Below the pieces are notes generated by a model. That model did not search any database. It was not told the origin of the DNA and saw nothing but the letters and a program-made list of their open reading frames with translations. From Paraconexibacter antarcticus (GTDB lineage Bacteria > Actinomycetota > Thermoleophilia > Solirubrobacterales > Solirubrobacteraceae): a stretch of 64,000 nt of DNA. Positions 15,751 through 24,099 of this stretch are shown here, piece after piece (within the stretch, counting starts at the first letter, position 1; each line of letters opens with the position of its first letter). Made by a program: the position numbers and the translations under genes. Where the stretch lies: assembly GCF_024220175.1 (NCBI RefSeq), contig NZ_CP098502.1:496001-560000 (forward strand). Reading direction: 5' to 3'.

Positions 15751-16683
15751 TCAGGCCGCCTGCTTCACCGGCGCGGCGGCACCGCCGGCCTGGGCCTGCT
15801 TCTCGGCCTGGCGCTCGGGGGTGATGCGGACGACGTTCCAGACGAGGCCAAGACGCTCGAGGCCGTTGATGACCCACATCGACGGGTCCATCGCCTTCTC
15901 GACTCCGCGCAGACCGGCCTGGGCGGAGCGGGGGAACGCGTGGTGGTTGTGGTGCCACGCCTCGCCCATCGACGGCAGCGCGAGCCACGCGACGTTCGTC
16001 GAATGGTCCTCGGTGCCGAAGCGGCGGGTCCCGAAGAAATGGCAGATCGAGTTGATCGACCACGTGACGTGGTGGAGGAAGAAGACGCGGACGAGACCGC
16101 CCCAGAGGAAGCCGGTGAGCGCCCCGTGCAGCGTGAAGCCGCTGAAGAGGAAGCCGAGCAGCGCGGGAAGGGCGAGCGACCCGAGGGCGATCCAGTGGAA
16201 GTTGCGGCTGATCGCCTTCATGCCCGGGTCCTCCATGAGGTCCGGCGCGTACTTGCGACGGTTCGCGCGGCCCTGCTCGGAGAAGAGCCAGCCGATGTGC
16301 GCGTGATACAGGCCCTTCAGCGGTCCGAGGACGCCCTCGCTCGCGGGACCGACGTGCGGGGAGTGCGGGTCGCCCTCCTCGTCGGTGTGGGCGTGGTGCT
16401 TGCGATGGTCGGCGACCCAGTTGATGACGGGACCCTGGACACCCATGGATCCCATGATCGCGAAGGTGTAGGAGACCCACGGCTTGGCCTGGAAGGCCCG
16501 GTGGGTGAGCATCCGGTGGTAGCCGATCGTGATGCCGAGGGCGGCGATGACGTAGAGCGTGACCATGATGATCACGTCCCGCCAGGTGATCGCCTCGTTC
16601 CAGAAGACGATGACCGCGGCGAAGAAGGCCGCGAACGGCAGAACGACCGCCGCAATGTTGGTGTAGCGCTGGGCTCGGGTCAT
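15751..16683 (-). CDS. Acyl-CoA / fatty acid delta-9 desaturase
   Basis: 310-residue membrane di-iron desaturase of the SCD type, introducing a double bond into saturated acyl chains for membrane fluidity. The three histidine clusters are present: GYHRMLTHR (about residues 54-62), DHRKHHAHTD (about 91-100) and EAWHHNHHAFP (about 228-238), with the extra NXXXH-type segment SINSICHFFG. Four transmembrane helices surround them. Electron donor (rubredoxin/ferredoxin and reductase) genes are not nearby. It is divergent from a PucR-type regulator with an 84-base intergenic region, a layout that suggests control by that regulator. Length and start (ATG 16683) are normal. Confidence 0.93.
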   Translation of the reverse strand: MTRAQRYTNIAAVVLPFAAFFAAVIVFWNEAITWRDVIIMVTLYVIAALGITIGYHRMLTHRAFQAKPWVSYTFAIMGSMGVQGPVINWVADHRKHHAHTDEEGDPHSPHVGPASEGVLGPLKGLYHAHIGWLFSEQGRANRRKYAPDLMEDPGMKAISRNFHWIALGSLALPALLGFLFSGFTLHGALTGFLWGGLVRVFFLHHVTWSINSICHFFGTRRFGTEDHSTNVAWLALPSMGEAWHHNHHAFPRSAQAGLRGVEKAMDPSMWVINGLERLGLVWNVVRITPERQAEKQAQAGGAAAPVKQAA

Positions 16684-16767
16684 TGACCTTCAGTCTGACG
16701 CCAAATCTCTGCGGGCGTTCGTGCGATGATGGGTCAAGCCCGTGCCAAATTTGAGGGTTGGTGATAA

Positions 16768-17982
16768 ATGAGCCGTTCGCACTCCGCCGTCTCGATGCCC
16801 CCGGGCCTCGCCGCGTCGCTCCGGCCGGCGCTCCCGGGCCTCGCGCGGGACATCATCGCCGCCATCGGGCGCGAGATCCCCGAGTACGCGCGCCCGCTGG
16901 AGGGGCCCTTCGGCGACGCGCTGAGCCTCGGGGTCGACCGGGCCCTCGAGCGGTTCGTCGACCAGATCGCGACGGGCGCGGTCGGGCCCGAGGCCGGCGG
17001 CGACCCCCGCTCGCGTATCTACGTCGAGCTCGGGCGCGGTGAGCAGCAGGCGGGCCGGAGCCTCGACGCGCTCCTCAGCGCCTACCGGCTCGGGGCCGGC
17101 CTCGCGTGGGAGCGCTTCGTCGTCGCGGGTGAGGCGGCGGGCGAGGAGCCGGGCACCCTCTACGCCCTGGCCGGCGCGATCTTCTCCTACATCGACGCGA
17201 TCAGCGCGGAGTCGGTCGACGGCTTCTCGCAGGAGCAGGCGCGCAGCGCGAGCGAGCGCGCGCGGCGCCGGCGCGCGCTGGTCCGGGCGCTCGATCGCGA
17301 CGACGCCGACCCCGAGGTGCTCGCCGCGCTCGCGCGCGAGGCGGGCTGGTTGCTCCCGGCGACGCTCGCGGCGCTCGTCGTCGAGGGCGAGCACGACGCC
17401 GACCGCCTCGCGTCCCGGCTCGGATTCGACGTCATCGCGGCGGCGGAGGGCGGCACGGTGCTCGCCTTCGTCCCCGACCCCGAAGCGCCGGGACGCCACG
17501 CCCAGCTCGCCGCCGGCCTCCCGGAGGGCGCACGGGCCGCCCTCGGGCCCGCGGTCGAGCCCGCCCGCGCCCACCACTCGAGCCTCCGCGCGCTCGGCAC
17601 GCTGCGGCTCGCCACGCGCGGGCACGTCGACGGGCCGTGGCCGGCGCGGGCGGACGACCACCTGCTCAGCCTCGTCCTCCACGGGGGGGACGCCACGCTC
17701 GCGGCGGACCTCGCCGCCCAGGCGCTCGCGCCGCTCGACGGCCTCACGCCCGCGGCGCGGGAGCGGACGACCGAGACGCTCCGCGCCTGGCTCGACGACC
17801 CCGGGCGCATCCAGCGGATCGCGGAGCGTTTATCCATCCATCCGCAAACCGTGAGGTACCGCGTAGCCCGTCTTTATGAGCGCTTCGGGGACGGGCTGGA
17901 TGATCCGGACCGTCGCTTCGAACTGGCCCTCGCGTTGCGCGTGACATCCGGTGAGCCGGGCATCCGCGCGGTGATCTCCTGA
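16768..17982 (+). CDS. PucR-family transcriptional regulator
   Basis: 404 residues. The N-terminal two thirds are a helical and GGDEF-related sensory region without a recognised ligand pocket (including AGRSLDALLSAYRLGAGLAWERF, typical of actinobacterial PucR N-domains). The C-terminal 65 residues are the PucR HTH_30 domain: TTETLRAWLDD followed by IAERLSIHPQTVRYRVARL. ATG at 16768 follows TTGGTGATAA; the spacing from a purine-rich GAGGG at about 16753 is acceptable. Divergently transcribed from the acyl-CoA desaturase; two copies of GCCAAAT (16700-16706 and 16744-16750) in the shared region are possible half sites. A role in controlling the desaturase is inferred. Confidence 0.85.
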   Translation: MSRSHSAVSMPPGLAASLRPALPGLARDIIAAIGREIPEYARPLEGPFGDALSLGVDRALERFVDQIATGAVGPEAGGDPRSRIYVELGRGEQQAGRSLDALLSAYRLGAGLAWERFVVAGEAAGEEPGTLYALAGAIFSYIDAISAESVDGFSQEQARSASERARRRRALVRALDRDDADPEVLAALAREAGWLLPATLAALVVEGEHDADRLASRLGFDVIAAAEGGTVLAFVPDPEAPGRHAQLAAGLPEGARAALGPAVEPARAHHSSLRALGTLRLATRGHVDGPWPARADDHLLSLVLHGGDATLAADLAAQALAPLDGLTPAARERTTETLRAWLDDPGRIQRIAERLSIHPQTVRYRVARLYERFGDGLDDPDRRFELALALRVTSGEPGIRAVIS

Positions 17983-18102
17983 GACACGAGGTTCGGAGAA
18001 CGTCAGAGACGGGCAGTAACGATCGACCATCGCAGAGGACTCGGACCCAGACCACATCTCCGCTCCGCCGCCAGGCTCGTGACCGACGCAACGAGGAAAT
18101 AG

Positions 18103-18131
18103 TTGCAAGGTCAACGAGAGGAGCGTAGAAT
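18103..18131 (+). promoter_or_regulatory. Sigma-70-type promoter of the sigma factor gene
   Basis: TTGCAA at 18103-18108 and TAGAAT at 18126-18131 are separated by 17 bases, close to the housekeeping consensus in both hexamers and spacing. Transcription would begin near 18138, giving a leader of roughly 33 bases with the AAGGAG ribosome-binding site at 18161-18166. Confidence 0.65.
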
Positions 18132-18170
18132 ACCTACAGCATCAGTTGGTTATCTCCCGTAAGGAGCGCA

Positions 18171-19028
18171 TTGCCCCGCAAGCCCACCCCCATCATGCCG
18201 GACCTGACCTCGGACTCCCTCGATCTCCTGCTGCGTGACGCGGGCAGCTATGAGCTGCTCAAGCCCGCCCAGGAACTCGAGCTCGCGCAGCGCATCGAGC
18301 GCGGCGACCTGGAGGCCAAGGAGCTGCTCATCAACTCGAACCTCCGTCTCGTGGTCTCGATCGCGCGCCGGTACATCGGGCACGGTCTCCCCATGACCGA
18401 CCTGGTGCAGGAGGGGATGATCGGCTTGATCCGTGCCGCCGAGAAGTTCGATTGGCGCAAGGGCTTCCGTTTTTCGACCTACGCGACGCTCTGGATCCGT
18501 CAGAGCATTCAGCGCGGGCTGGACAACAGTGCCCGGACCGTCCGGCTTCCCGCCAACGTCGCTCAGCGCGCCCGCAAGGTCGCGCGTGCCGCAGGTGACC
18601 TCGCCGTCCAGCTCGAGCGTGAGCCCACCCTCGAGGAGATCGCCATGGCCACGGGCCTGACGTTCGACGAGGTCGAGCAGATCCGCGAGGTCGATCGCAC
18701 CCCCGCCAGCCTCAACAGCCCCGTCGGCGACGACTCCGACGGCGGCGAGCTCGGGCACTTCATCTCCGCCGAGGGCCCCGCGCCCGAGGAGGAGGTCTAC
18801 AGCGCCCTGGCGACCATCGAGGTGCAGCGTGCCATCAACACGCTGCCGGACGAGGAGCGCAAGGTCATCCACCTCCGCTACGGCACCGCCGGCGAGCCGC
18901 CGCAGACGCCGGCCCAGACCGCACGCCGCCTCGGGGTCACCCCCCGTCAGGCCGCGTCGATCGAGGACCGCGCCCTGGCCAAGCTCTCGGCCCTCCCTGA
19001 GCTCGCGGCTCTCCGCGAGGCCGCGTAG
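18171..19028 (+). CDS. RpoD/SigA-family RNA polymerase sigma factor
   Basis: 285 residues, a short sigma-70 with regions 1.2 to 4.2 but no long region 1.1. Region 1.2 ([17 protein letters not shown]), region 2.1-2.4 ([47 protein letters not shown]), region 3 ([13 protein letters not shown]) and region 4 ([15 protein letters not shown], then [20 protein letters not shown]) are all visible. It directs RNA polymerase to housekeeping-like promoters; it may be a group 2 (alternative) factor because of its size. The TTG start at 18171 is favoured because AAGGAG ends four bases upstream; ATG 18195 is the alternative. Own promoter and a strong terminator make it monocistronic. Confidence 0.92.
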   Translation: MPRKPTPIMPDLTSDSLDLLLRDAGSYELLKPAQELELAQRIERGDLEAKELLINSNLRLVVSIARRYIGHGLPMTDLVQEGMIGLIRAAEKFDWRKGFRFSTYATLWIRQSIQRGLDNSARTVRLPANVAQRARKVARAAGDLAVQLEREPTLEEIAMATGLTFDEVEQIREVDRTPASLNSPVGDDSDGGELGHFISAEGPAPEEEVYSALATIEVQRAINTLPDEERKVIHLRYGTAGEPPQTPAQTARRLGVTPRQAASIEDRALAKLSALPELAALREAA

Positions 19029-19064
19029 GCACCCAGCAGCAGCACCCCGCAGAAACACGCAGTG

Positions 19065-19094
19065 CGAAGGGCCCGGCAGGTTGCGGGCCCTTCG
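19065..19094 (+). terminator. Rho-independent terminator of the sigma factor gene
   Basis: CGAAGGGCCCG (19065-19075) and CGGGCCCTTCG (19084-19094) form a perfect 11-base stem with an eight-base loop, followed by TCGTTCC. It lies 37 bases after the sigma factor stop. Confidence 0.85.
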
Positions 19095-19128
19095 TCGTTC
19101 CGGGGCCGGCGCTGCCAGACTCCCGCCC

Positions 19129-20459
19129 ATGTCGTCGATCGCCGAGCGCGGGTTCGCAGGGCAGCCGGCGTGGGACCCGGCCCGGTTCCCGCCCGCCACC
19201 CCAGGAAGCCGGGTCGCCGTCTTCGCCCGCGCGTCCGCCGACCCCATCGGGTACCTCACGCGCGCGCGCCGCGAGCTCGGCCCCGTCTTCACGCTGCGCC
19301 TGTTTCCGTACGTCGGCCTCGTCTGCGCGGCCGACGCGGCCTCCAACCACGAGGTCCTCACCGACCAGGCCCGCTTCGCCGGCGGCGAGGCGGCCGGACT
19401 CATCGAGCCGTGGGTCGGGAGCGGGTCGGTCCTGCTGACCGGCGGCGAGCACCACCTCCGCAACCGCCGGCTGCTGCTGCCGCCGTTCCACGGCGCCCAG
19501 GTCGCCCGCTGGTCCGACCGCGTCACCGAGGTCGTCCGCGCCGACCTCGACGAGCTCCCGCGGGGGGAGGCCGTGAGCATCCGGCCGATGGCCCAGCGCG
19601 TCGCGCTCGACGTCATCCTCCGGATGGTCTTCGGCCTCGAGGACCCCGCCCGCGTGCGCGAGTTCCGGACCGCGCTGCGCGCCTTCCTCACCCCCGCGAT
19701 GGCGGCGCTGCTCTTCCTGCGCCCGCTCCAGCGCGACCTCGGGCCGTGGTCGCCGGGCGCAACCGGCGGCGGGCGCTCGTCGACGCGCTCGTCGCCGACG
19801 AGCTCGACCGTCGCCGCCGGGCGCCCGGCGGCGACGACGTCCTCTCGGTGCTGCTCGCCGCGACCGACGAGCACGGCGCGCCGGCCTACACCGATCGCCA
19901 GGTCACGGACGAGCTGCGGGGCCTCGTCGTCGCCGGCCACGAGACGACGGCGACCGCGCTCGCCTGGGTCGTCCACCTGCTCGCGCACCACCCGGCGGAG
20001 CAGGCGGAGCTCATCCGCTCACTCGACGCGGGCGAGACGGCGTACCTCGGCGCGGTGATCAAGGAGACGATGCGCTTCCGTCCCTCGGTGTTCGACGCCG
20101 TCCGCACGGCGACGGGGGACACGACGCTCGGCGGGCAGCCGGTGCCGCGCGGCGCGATCGTCTCCGCGCTCTTCACCGTCACCCATCACGACGCGGCGCT
20201 GTGGGGGGACCCCGGCGTGTTCCGGCCCGAGCGCCACCTCGACGGGCGCCCGGTGCCCTACGCCCTCACGCCGTTCGGCGGCGGGGTGCGACGCTGCCTC
20301 GGGGCCGCGCTCGCCCAGCTCGAGCTCGAGGTCGTGCTGAAGGAGCTGCTCGGTCGCTTCCGGCTCGAGCCCGCCGGCGGCCGGCTCGAGGCCGCCCGGC
20401 TGCAGGGCGTGACGATCGTGCCCTCCCGGGGCGGCCGGGTCGTGCTGCGGCCGCGGTGA
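19129..20459 (+). pseudogene. Cytochrome P450 with a one-base frameshift
   Basis: Begins at ATG 19129 (MSSIAERGFAGQ) and reads as a normal P450 N-terminal half through the helix C motif HHLRNRRLLLPPFHG up to about LGPWSPG. At the G-run 19755-19757 the coding sense moves to another frame, where it continues with RNRRRALVDALVADEL, the I-helix AGHETTATALAW, the K-helix ETMRFRP and the heme loop FGGGVRRCLGA (Cys ligand near the end). One missing G would restore a protein of about 443 residues. The retained quality of both halves suggests a sequencing error or a very recent lesion. It is closely related to the intact P450 at 30975. Substrate unknown. Confidence 0.85.
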
Positions 20460-20483
20460 GCGCGCGGCCGGGCGCGGCCCGTC

Positions 20484-20915
20484 CTACAGCTGCTCGCCGT
20501 CGAGGAAGAGCCTGACCTCGATGTTGCCGCGCGTCGCCTTCGAGTAGGGGCACACCTCGTGCGCGGTGCGCATGAGCTCGGCGGCCTTCTCGCGGTCGAC
20601 GTCGGGCAGGTCACCGTGGAGCTCGGCCGCGATGCCGAAGCCGCCGTCCTGCGAGACGAGCGAGACGGCGGAGTCGATCGCGAAGTGCTTGGCGGAGATC
20701 TTCTGCTGACGTGCGACGAGCGACAGCGCGCTGAGGAAGCAGGCGCCGTAGCCGAGCGCGAAGAGCTCCTCGGGGTTCGTCGCCTCCGGCTGGTCGGCCG
20801 GCCCGCCCATCGCGGCGGGCGGCTTGAGGAGCAGGTCGGGATGCCCGTCGGCGCTCGTGGCGCGCCCGTCGCGGCCGCCCGTCGCGCGCGCCTTCGCCGT
20901 GTAGAGGACGTTCAT
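20484..20915 (-). CDS. ohr: Organic hydroperoxide resistance protein (Ohr/OsmC family)
   Basis: 143-residue thiol peroxidase that reduces organic and fatty-acid hydroperoxides in the cytoplasm using a reactive cysteine recycled by lipoylated enzymes. The two catalytic cysteines are in GYGACFLSAL (about residue 60) and EVCPYSKATRGN (about residue 124), and the N-terminus NVLYTAKARATGGRDG is characteristic of Ohr rather than OsmC. ATG 20915 gives the standard length; the 16 residues upstream in frame are not family-like. A perfect 7-base inverted repeat 18 bases upstream of the start is a likely operator. No ohrR gene is adjacent. Confidence 0.95.
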   Translation of the reverse strand: MNVLYTAKARATGGRDGRATSADGHPDLLLKPPAAMGGPADQPEATNPEELFALGYGACFLSALSLVARQQKISAKHFAIDSAVSLVSQDGGFGIAAELHGDLPDVDREKAAELMRTAHEVCPYSKATRGNIEVRLFLDGEQL

Positions 20916-20932
20916 GCGCGCAACCCTACCAA

Positions 20933-20953
20933 CGGTTGTTGCGCAGACAACCG
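20933..20953. promoter_or_regulatory. Perfect inverted repeat in the ohr upstream region
   Basis: CGGTTGT-N7-ACAACCG (20933-20939, 20947-20953). It lies between divergent genes, 18 bases from the ohr start, and has the size of a MarR/OhrR-type operator. Its spacing suits a repressor of ohr or a shared operator with the gene to the right. Confidence 0.6.
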
Positions 20954-21012
20954 ACACGATCACCCGCGCGGTTCGGGCTGAAGGGGCGGCGCGCGCGGCC
21001 GATCACAGGGGC

Positions 21013-21339
21013 GTGCTGCACGCGACGACCATCACCATGGAGGGCGCGGACGAGCTCATCGCCGGCGGCCGGACCCTCCTCGACCACGCCGGGTCCCCCG
21101 CGTACTGCGCGGTGGCTCGCTGCGAGGACGGCGAGATCGTCGTCGGGGCCTGCGCGTTCGGCACCGAACGCCCGGCCCGTGACCAGGCGCGCGGCCTGCG
21201 CTCGCTGCTTCCCGGCGCGAAGGTCTTCGTCGTCGAGCGGCTGCTCCGCGGCGGCCGCGTCCGCTGGACGATCTGGCACGGCGAGCACGACGAGCGGCTG
21301 CACCAGGCCTTCGAGGAGGCGCCGGAGACCTGGGTGTAG
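21013..21339 (+). CDS. Hypothetical protein divergent from ohr
   Basis: About 108 residues from GTG 21013, or 100 from ATG 21037; neither has a good ribosome-binding site and the longer open frame to 20914 would overlap the ohr start and the palindrome. The sequence is a compact alpha/beta domain (EGADELIAGGRTLLDHAG, GEIVVGACAFGTERPARDQARGLRSLLPGAKVFVVERLL, VRWTIWHGEHDERLHQAFEE) with no family I recognise and no obvious catalytic residues. The end is 20 bases before the MerR gene, so the two may be co-transcribed. Confidence 0.6.
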   Translation: MLHATTITMEGADELIAGGRTLLDHAGSPAYCAVARCEDGEIVVGACAFGTERPARDQARGLRSLLPGAKVFVVERLLRGGRVRWTIWHGEHDERLHQAFEEAPETWV

Positions 21340-21359
21340 GCGTGTAGCCTCCTCGGCGC

Positions 21360-22109
21360 ATGGCCGACGAGGAGCAGCTGACGATCGACCAGCTCGCGCA
21401 GCGCACGGGCATGACGGTCCGCAACATCCGCGCCCATCAGGCGCGTGGCCTGCTGCCGCCGCCGGAGGTCCGGGCGCGCACCGGCTACTACAACGCCGAC
21501 CACGTCGCCCGGATCGAGCTCATCCGCGAGCTGCAGGGGGACGGCTACAACCTCGACCTCATCCGCAAGCTCCTCGAGGGCGCGGCCGGGCAGTCGGGGG
21601 CGGTCCTCCACTTCACGCGGACGCTCCGCGCGCCGTTCGTCGAGGAGGAGCCGCGGATCGTCACCCTCGCCGAGCTCGGCGAGCGCTTCCAGAGCACCGA
21701 CCCGAAGCTCCTGGAGAAGGCGATGTCGCTCGGCGTCCTCCGCCAGCTCGACGACGCCGGGAGCTTCGAGGAGATCAGCCCGCTGCTCGCCTCGGCGGGC
21801 GGGGAGCTCGTCGCGCTCGGCATCCCGGCCGAGCAGGCGCTCGAGCTGCTCGTGCGGATGCGCCGCCACGCCGACAGCGTCGCCAAGGTGTTCGCACAGC
21901 TCTTCATCCAGTCCGTCTGGCAGCCGTTCGCGGAGGACGGGGCGCCGGAGGAGCACTGGACCGAGGTCGCCGCGGCGCTCGAGCGGCTGCGTCCGCTCGC
22001 GTCACAGTCACTGCTCGCGACGTTCCAGATCGCGATGACCGAGGTCGTCGAGCGGGAGCTCGGACGGGAGCTCGAGCGGCTGACGAGCAAGGGCAAGCGC
22101 AAGCGCTGA
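21360..22109 (+). CDS. MerR-family transcriptional regulator
   Basis: 249 residues. The first 70 form the MerR winged helix: TIDQLAQRTGMTVRNIRAHQARGLLPPP (HTH), GYYNADHVARIELIRELQGDGYNLDLIRKLL (wing and following helix). The remaining 170 residues are helical without cysteines, so it is not a metal sensor of the classic type; the N-terminal variation NIRAHQARGL is frequent in actinobacterial MerR proteins. It likely dimerises through the helix after the DNA-binding domain. A perfect 9-base palindrome lies 60 bases downstream, directly before the next gene, which is the most likely target. Confidence 0.85.
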   Translation: MADEEQLTIDQLAQRTGMTVRNIRAHQARGLLPPPEVRARTGYYNADHVARIELIRELQGDGYNLDLIRKLLEGAAGQSGAVLHFTRTLRAPFVEEEPRIVTLAELGERFQSTDPKLLEKAMSLGVLRQLDDAGSFEEISPLLASAGGELVALGIPAEQALELLVRMRRHADSVAKVFAQLFIQSVWQPFAEDGAPEEHWTEVAAALERLRPLASQSLLATFQIAMTEVVERELGRELERLTSKGKRKR

Positions 22110-22169
22110 GCGACGCCGGTCCCGCGCGCGGGGCGACCCCTCTGTGCCCTCGATCACACCACCGTTGCA

Positions 22170-22191
22170 TGTGACATCAGTCGATGTCACA
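22170..22191 (+). promoter_or_regulatory. Perfect 9-base palindrome directly before the membrane protein gene
   Basis: TGTGACATC-AGTC-GATGTCACA at 22170-22191, nine bases before ATG 22201. Its perfection, and placement between a regulator and a membrane protein gene, mark it as an operator, perhaps for the upstream MerR protein or a TetR-type repressor. It also overlaps the region that a longer GTG-initiated reading (22144) would use, supporting the ATG start. Confidence 0.65.
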
Positions 22192-22200
22192 CTCGCGCCC

Positions 22201-24087
22201 ATGACCACCTTTCTCGCCGCTGCCGCTTCGAGCGCGCCGCCGGCCGGAGGCGCCGCGATCGGCCAGGTCGTCGGCGCGAGCGTCGCCGCCGCGATCCTCA
22301 CGAGCCTCCTCGTCGTCCTCGGGTTCGGCCACCGCTCGGGTCGGGTCACGATCCTCGGCGACGTCGCCGGCTTCGCCGCCCGCATCAGTGGCCTCCCGCG
22401 CTGGGCCGCGCTCCCCTCCGGCTTCGCCGCCGGCTCGCTCATCGTCGCGGCGTTCGGCTTCTACTGGGACGTCGCGATCCACATCGACAACGGCCGCGAC
22501 CCGGGGCCGCTCGCGAACCCCGCCCACTACTTCATCCTCGCCGGCCTCTTCGGCATCGCGACCGCCGGCTGGTTCGCCGTCGTCCTGCCCGAGGGCCGCC
22601 CGGGCCCGGCCGCGATCCGCATCACCCGCGACTGGCATGCGCCGGTCGGCGGCATCCTCCTCATCGCCTGCGCGTTCTTCGCGCTCGTCGGCTTCCCGCT
22701 CGACGACGTGAGCCACCGGCTCTTCGGACAGGACGTGACCCTCTGGGGCCCGACGCACCTCATGATGCTCGGCGGCGCGGCCATGACGCTCGTCGCGATC
22801 CTCGTCCTGCTGTCCGAGGCACGCCTGGCCGCCCGCGCCGGCGACGGCAACCCGGACGGCGCGCCCGGCCCGGTCGCGTTCCTCACCCCGGCGCGCATGC
22901 GGGCGCTCCGGCAGGTCAGCGCCTTCGGCGGCCTGCTCATCGGCCTCTCGATCTTCCAGGGCGAGTTCGACTTCGGCGTGCCGCAGTTCCGCCTCCTCTA
23001 CGAGCCGCTCCTCATCGCCTTCGCGGCGGCGCTGACGATGGTCAGCGCGCGGGCCGTCGCGGGCCGCGGCGCCGCCCTCGGCGCGGTCGCCTTCTTCTTC
23101 CTCGTGCGCGGGCTGCTCGCGCTCTGGGTCGGCCCGCTCACCGGCCACACGGCGACCCACCTCCCGCTCTACGTCGTGGAGGCGCTCGTCGTCGAGGCCG
23201 CCGCGCTCGCGGCCTCGCCGAGCCGCCGCCCGTACCGGTACGGCGTCCTCTCGGGTGTGCTCGTGGGCGTCTTCGGGACGCTCTCGGAGTCGGCCTGGTC
23301 GCAGATCGCCATGCCGATCCCGTGGCCGGCCCACGCCCTCGGAGGGGCGCTGCTCGTCGGCCTCATCGGCGGCGTCACGGGCGGCCTCGTCGGCACGTTC
23401 GTCGCCGGCGGGCTGCGGCTGCGCGCCGAGGTCGTCGGCGCCCCGCGGCACTGGGCGACCGCGGTCGGCGCCCTGCTCGTGCTCGCGGTGACGATCGGCG
23501 CGCTCGGCCACACGACGGTGCCGAAGGGCCGTGCGCTCGTGACGCTCACGCCGGCCGCCTCGCACGACGGCCAGCGCTACGCGAACGCGACCGTCCGCTT
23601 CACCCCCGCCGCGGTCGCCGACAAGGCCGACTGGCTCGACGGCATGGCCTGGCAGGGGGACGGCAAGCGCGTGCTCGCCCCGCTGCGCCGCGTGGCCGAG
23701 GGCGTCTACCGCACGACGGCGGCGCTCCCCGTGTCCGGCGACTGGAAGTCGTCGATCCGCCTGCACCGCGGGACCGTGATGGCCTCGGTGCCGGTCTACC
23801 TCCCGGCGGATGCCGCGATTCCCACCCCGGAGATCGCCGCCCCGCCGCGCTTCGTGCGGCCGCTGCAGAGCGAGCGCTCGATCCTCCAGCGCGAGCGTAA
23901 GCACGACGTCCCCGGCTGGTTGTGGGGCGTCGCCGGGCTCATCGTGCTCGCGTTCGTCGTCGCGATCCTCGGCTTCACGGGCTGGTGCCTCGTGCGCATC
24001 ACGCGCCTCGGCGCGCCGCTGCGGGCCGGTGACGGGAGCGACTCCGAGGCCTCCGCGGCCGGCCCCCGCGTCCCGGCCGTCGCGTAG
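22201..24087 (+). CDS. Polytopic membrane protein of unknown function
   Basis: 628 residues from ATG 22201. About eleven hydrophobic segments fill residues 1-460, with His-containing stretches (FYWDVAIHIDNGRDPGPLANPAHY, LWGPTHLMM, GHTATHLPLY) that could bind metal or heme. They are followed by an extracytoplasmic beta-rich domain of about 130 residues (ALVTLTPAASHDGQRYANATVRF) and a final transmembrane helix with a short cytoplasmic tail. I do not recognise the family; the domain after the helices resembles copper-handling or FixH-like periplasmic modules only loosely. Preceded by a perfect palindrome, so tightly regulated; probably transcribed separately from the lipase, whose start is 12 bases downstream. 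Confidence 0.75.
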   Translation: MTTFLAAAASSAPPAGGAAIGQVVGASVAAAILTSLLVVLGFGHRSGRVTILGDVAGFAARISGLPRWAALPSGFAAGSLIVAAFGFYWDVAIHIDNGRDPGPLANPAHYFILAGLFGIATAGWFAVVLPEGRPGPAAIRITRDWHAPVGGILLIACAFFALVGFPLDDVSHRLFGQDVTLWGPTHLMMLGGAAMTLVAILVLLSEARLAARAGDGNPDGAPGPVAFLTPARMRALRQVSAFGGLLIGLSIFQGEFDFGVPQFRLLYEPLLIAFAAALTMVSARAVAGRGAALGAVAFFFLVRGLLALWVGPLTGHTATHLPLYVVEALVVEAAALAASPSRRPYRYGVLSGVLVGVFGTLSESAWSQIAMPIPWPAHALGGALLVGLIGGVTGGLVGTFVAGGLRLRAEVVGAPRHWATAVGALLVLAVTIGALGHTTVPKGRALVTLTPAASHDGQRYANATVRFTPAAVADKADWLDGMAWQGDGKRVLAPLRRVAEGVYRTTAALPVSGDWKSSIRLHRGTVMASVPVYLPADAAIPTPEIAAPPRFVRPLQSERSILQRERKHDVPGWLWGVAGLIVLAFVVAILGFTGWCLVRITRLGAPLRAGDGSDSEASAAGPRVPAVA

Positions 24088-24099
24088 GGGCGACGCGCG

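Noticed and set aside
16700..16750. Two GCCAAAT direct repeats between desaturase and PucR gene
   Set aside because: Direct, not inverted, and short; kept only as a remark in the PucR entry.
20461..20483. Terminator between P450 and ohr
   Set aside because: GCGCGGCCGGGCGCGGCCCG can fold but the stem is irregular and the gap is only 24 bases.
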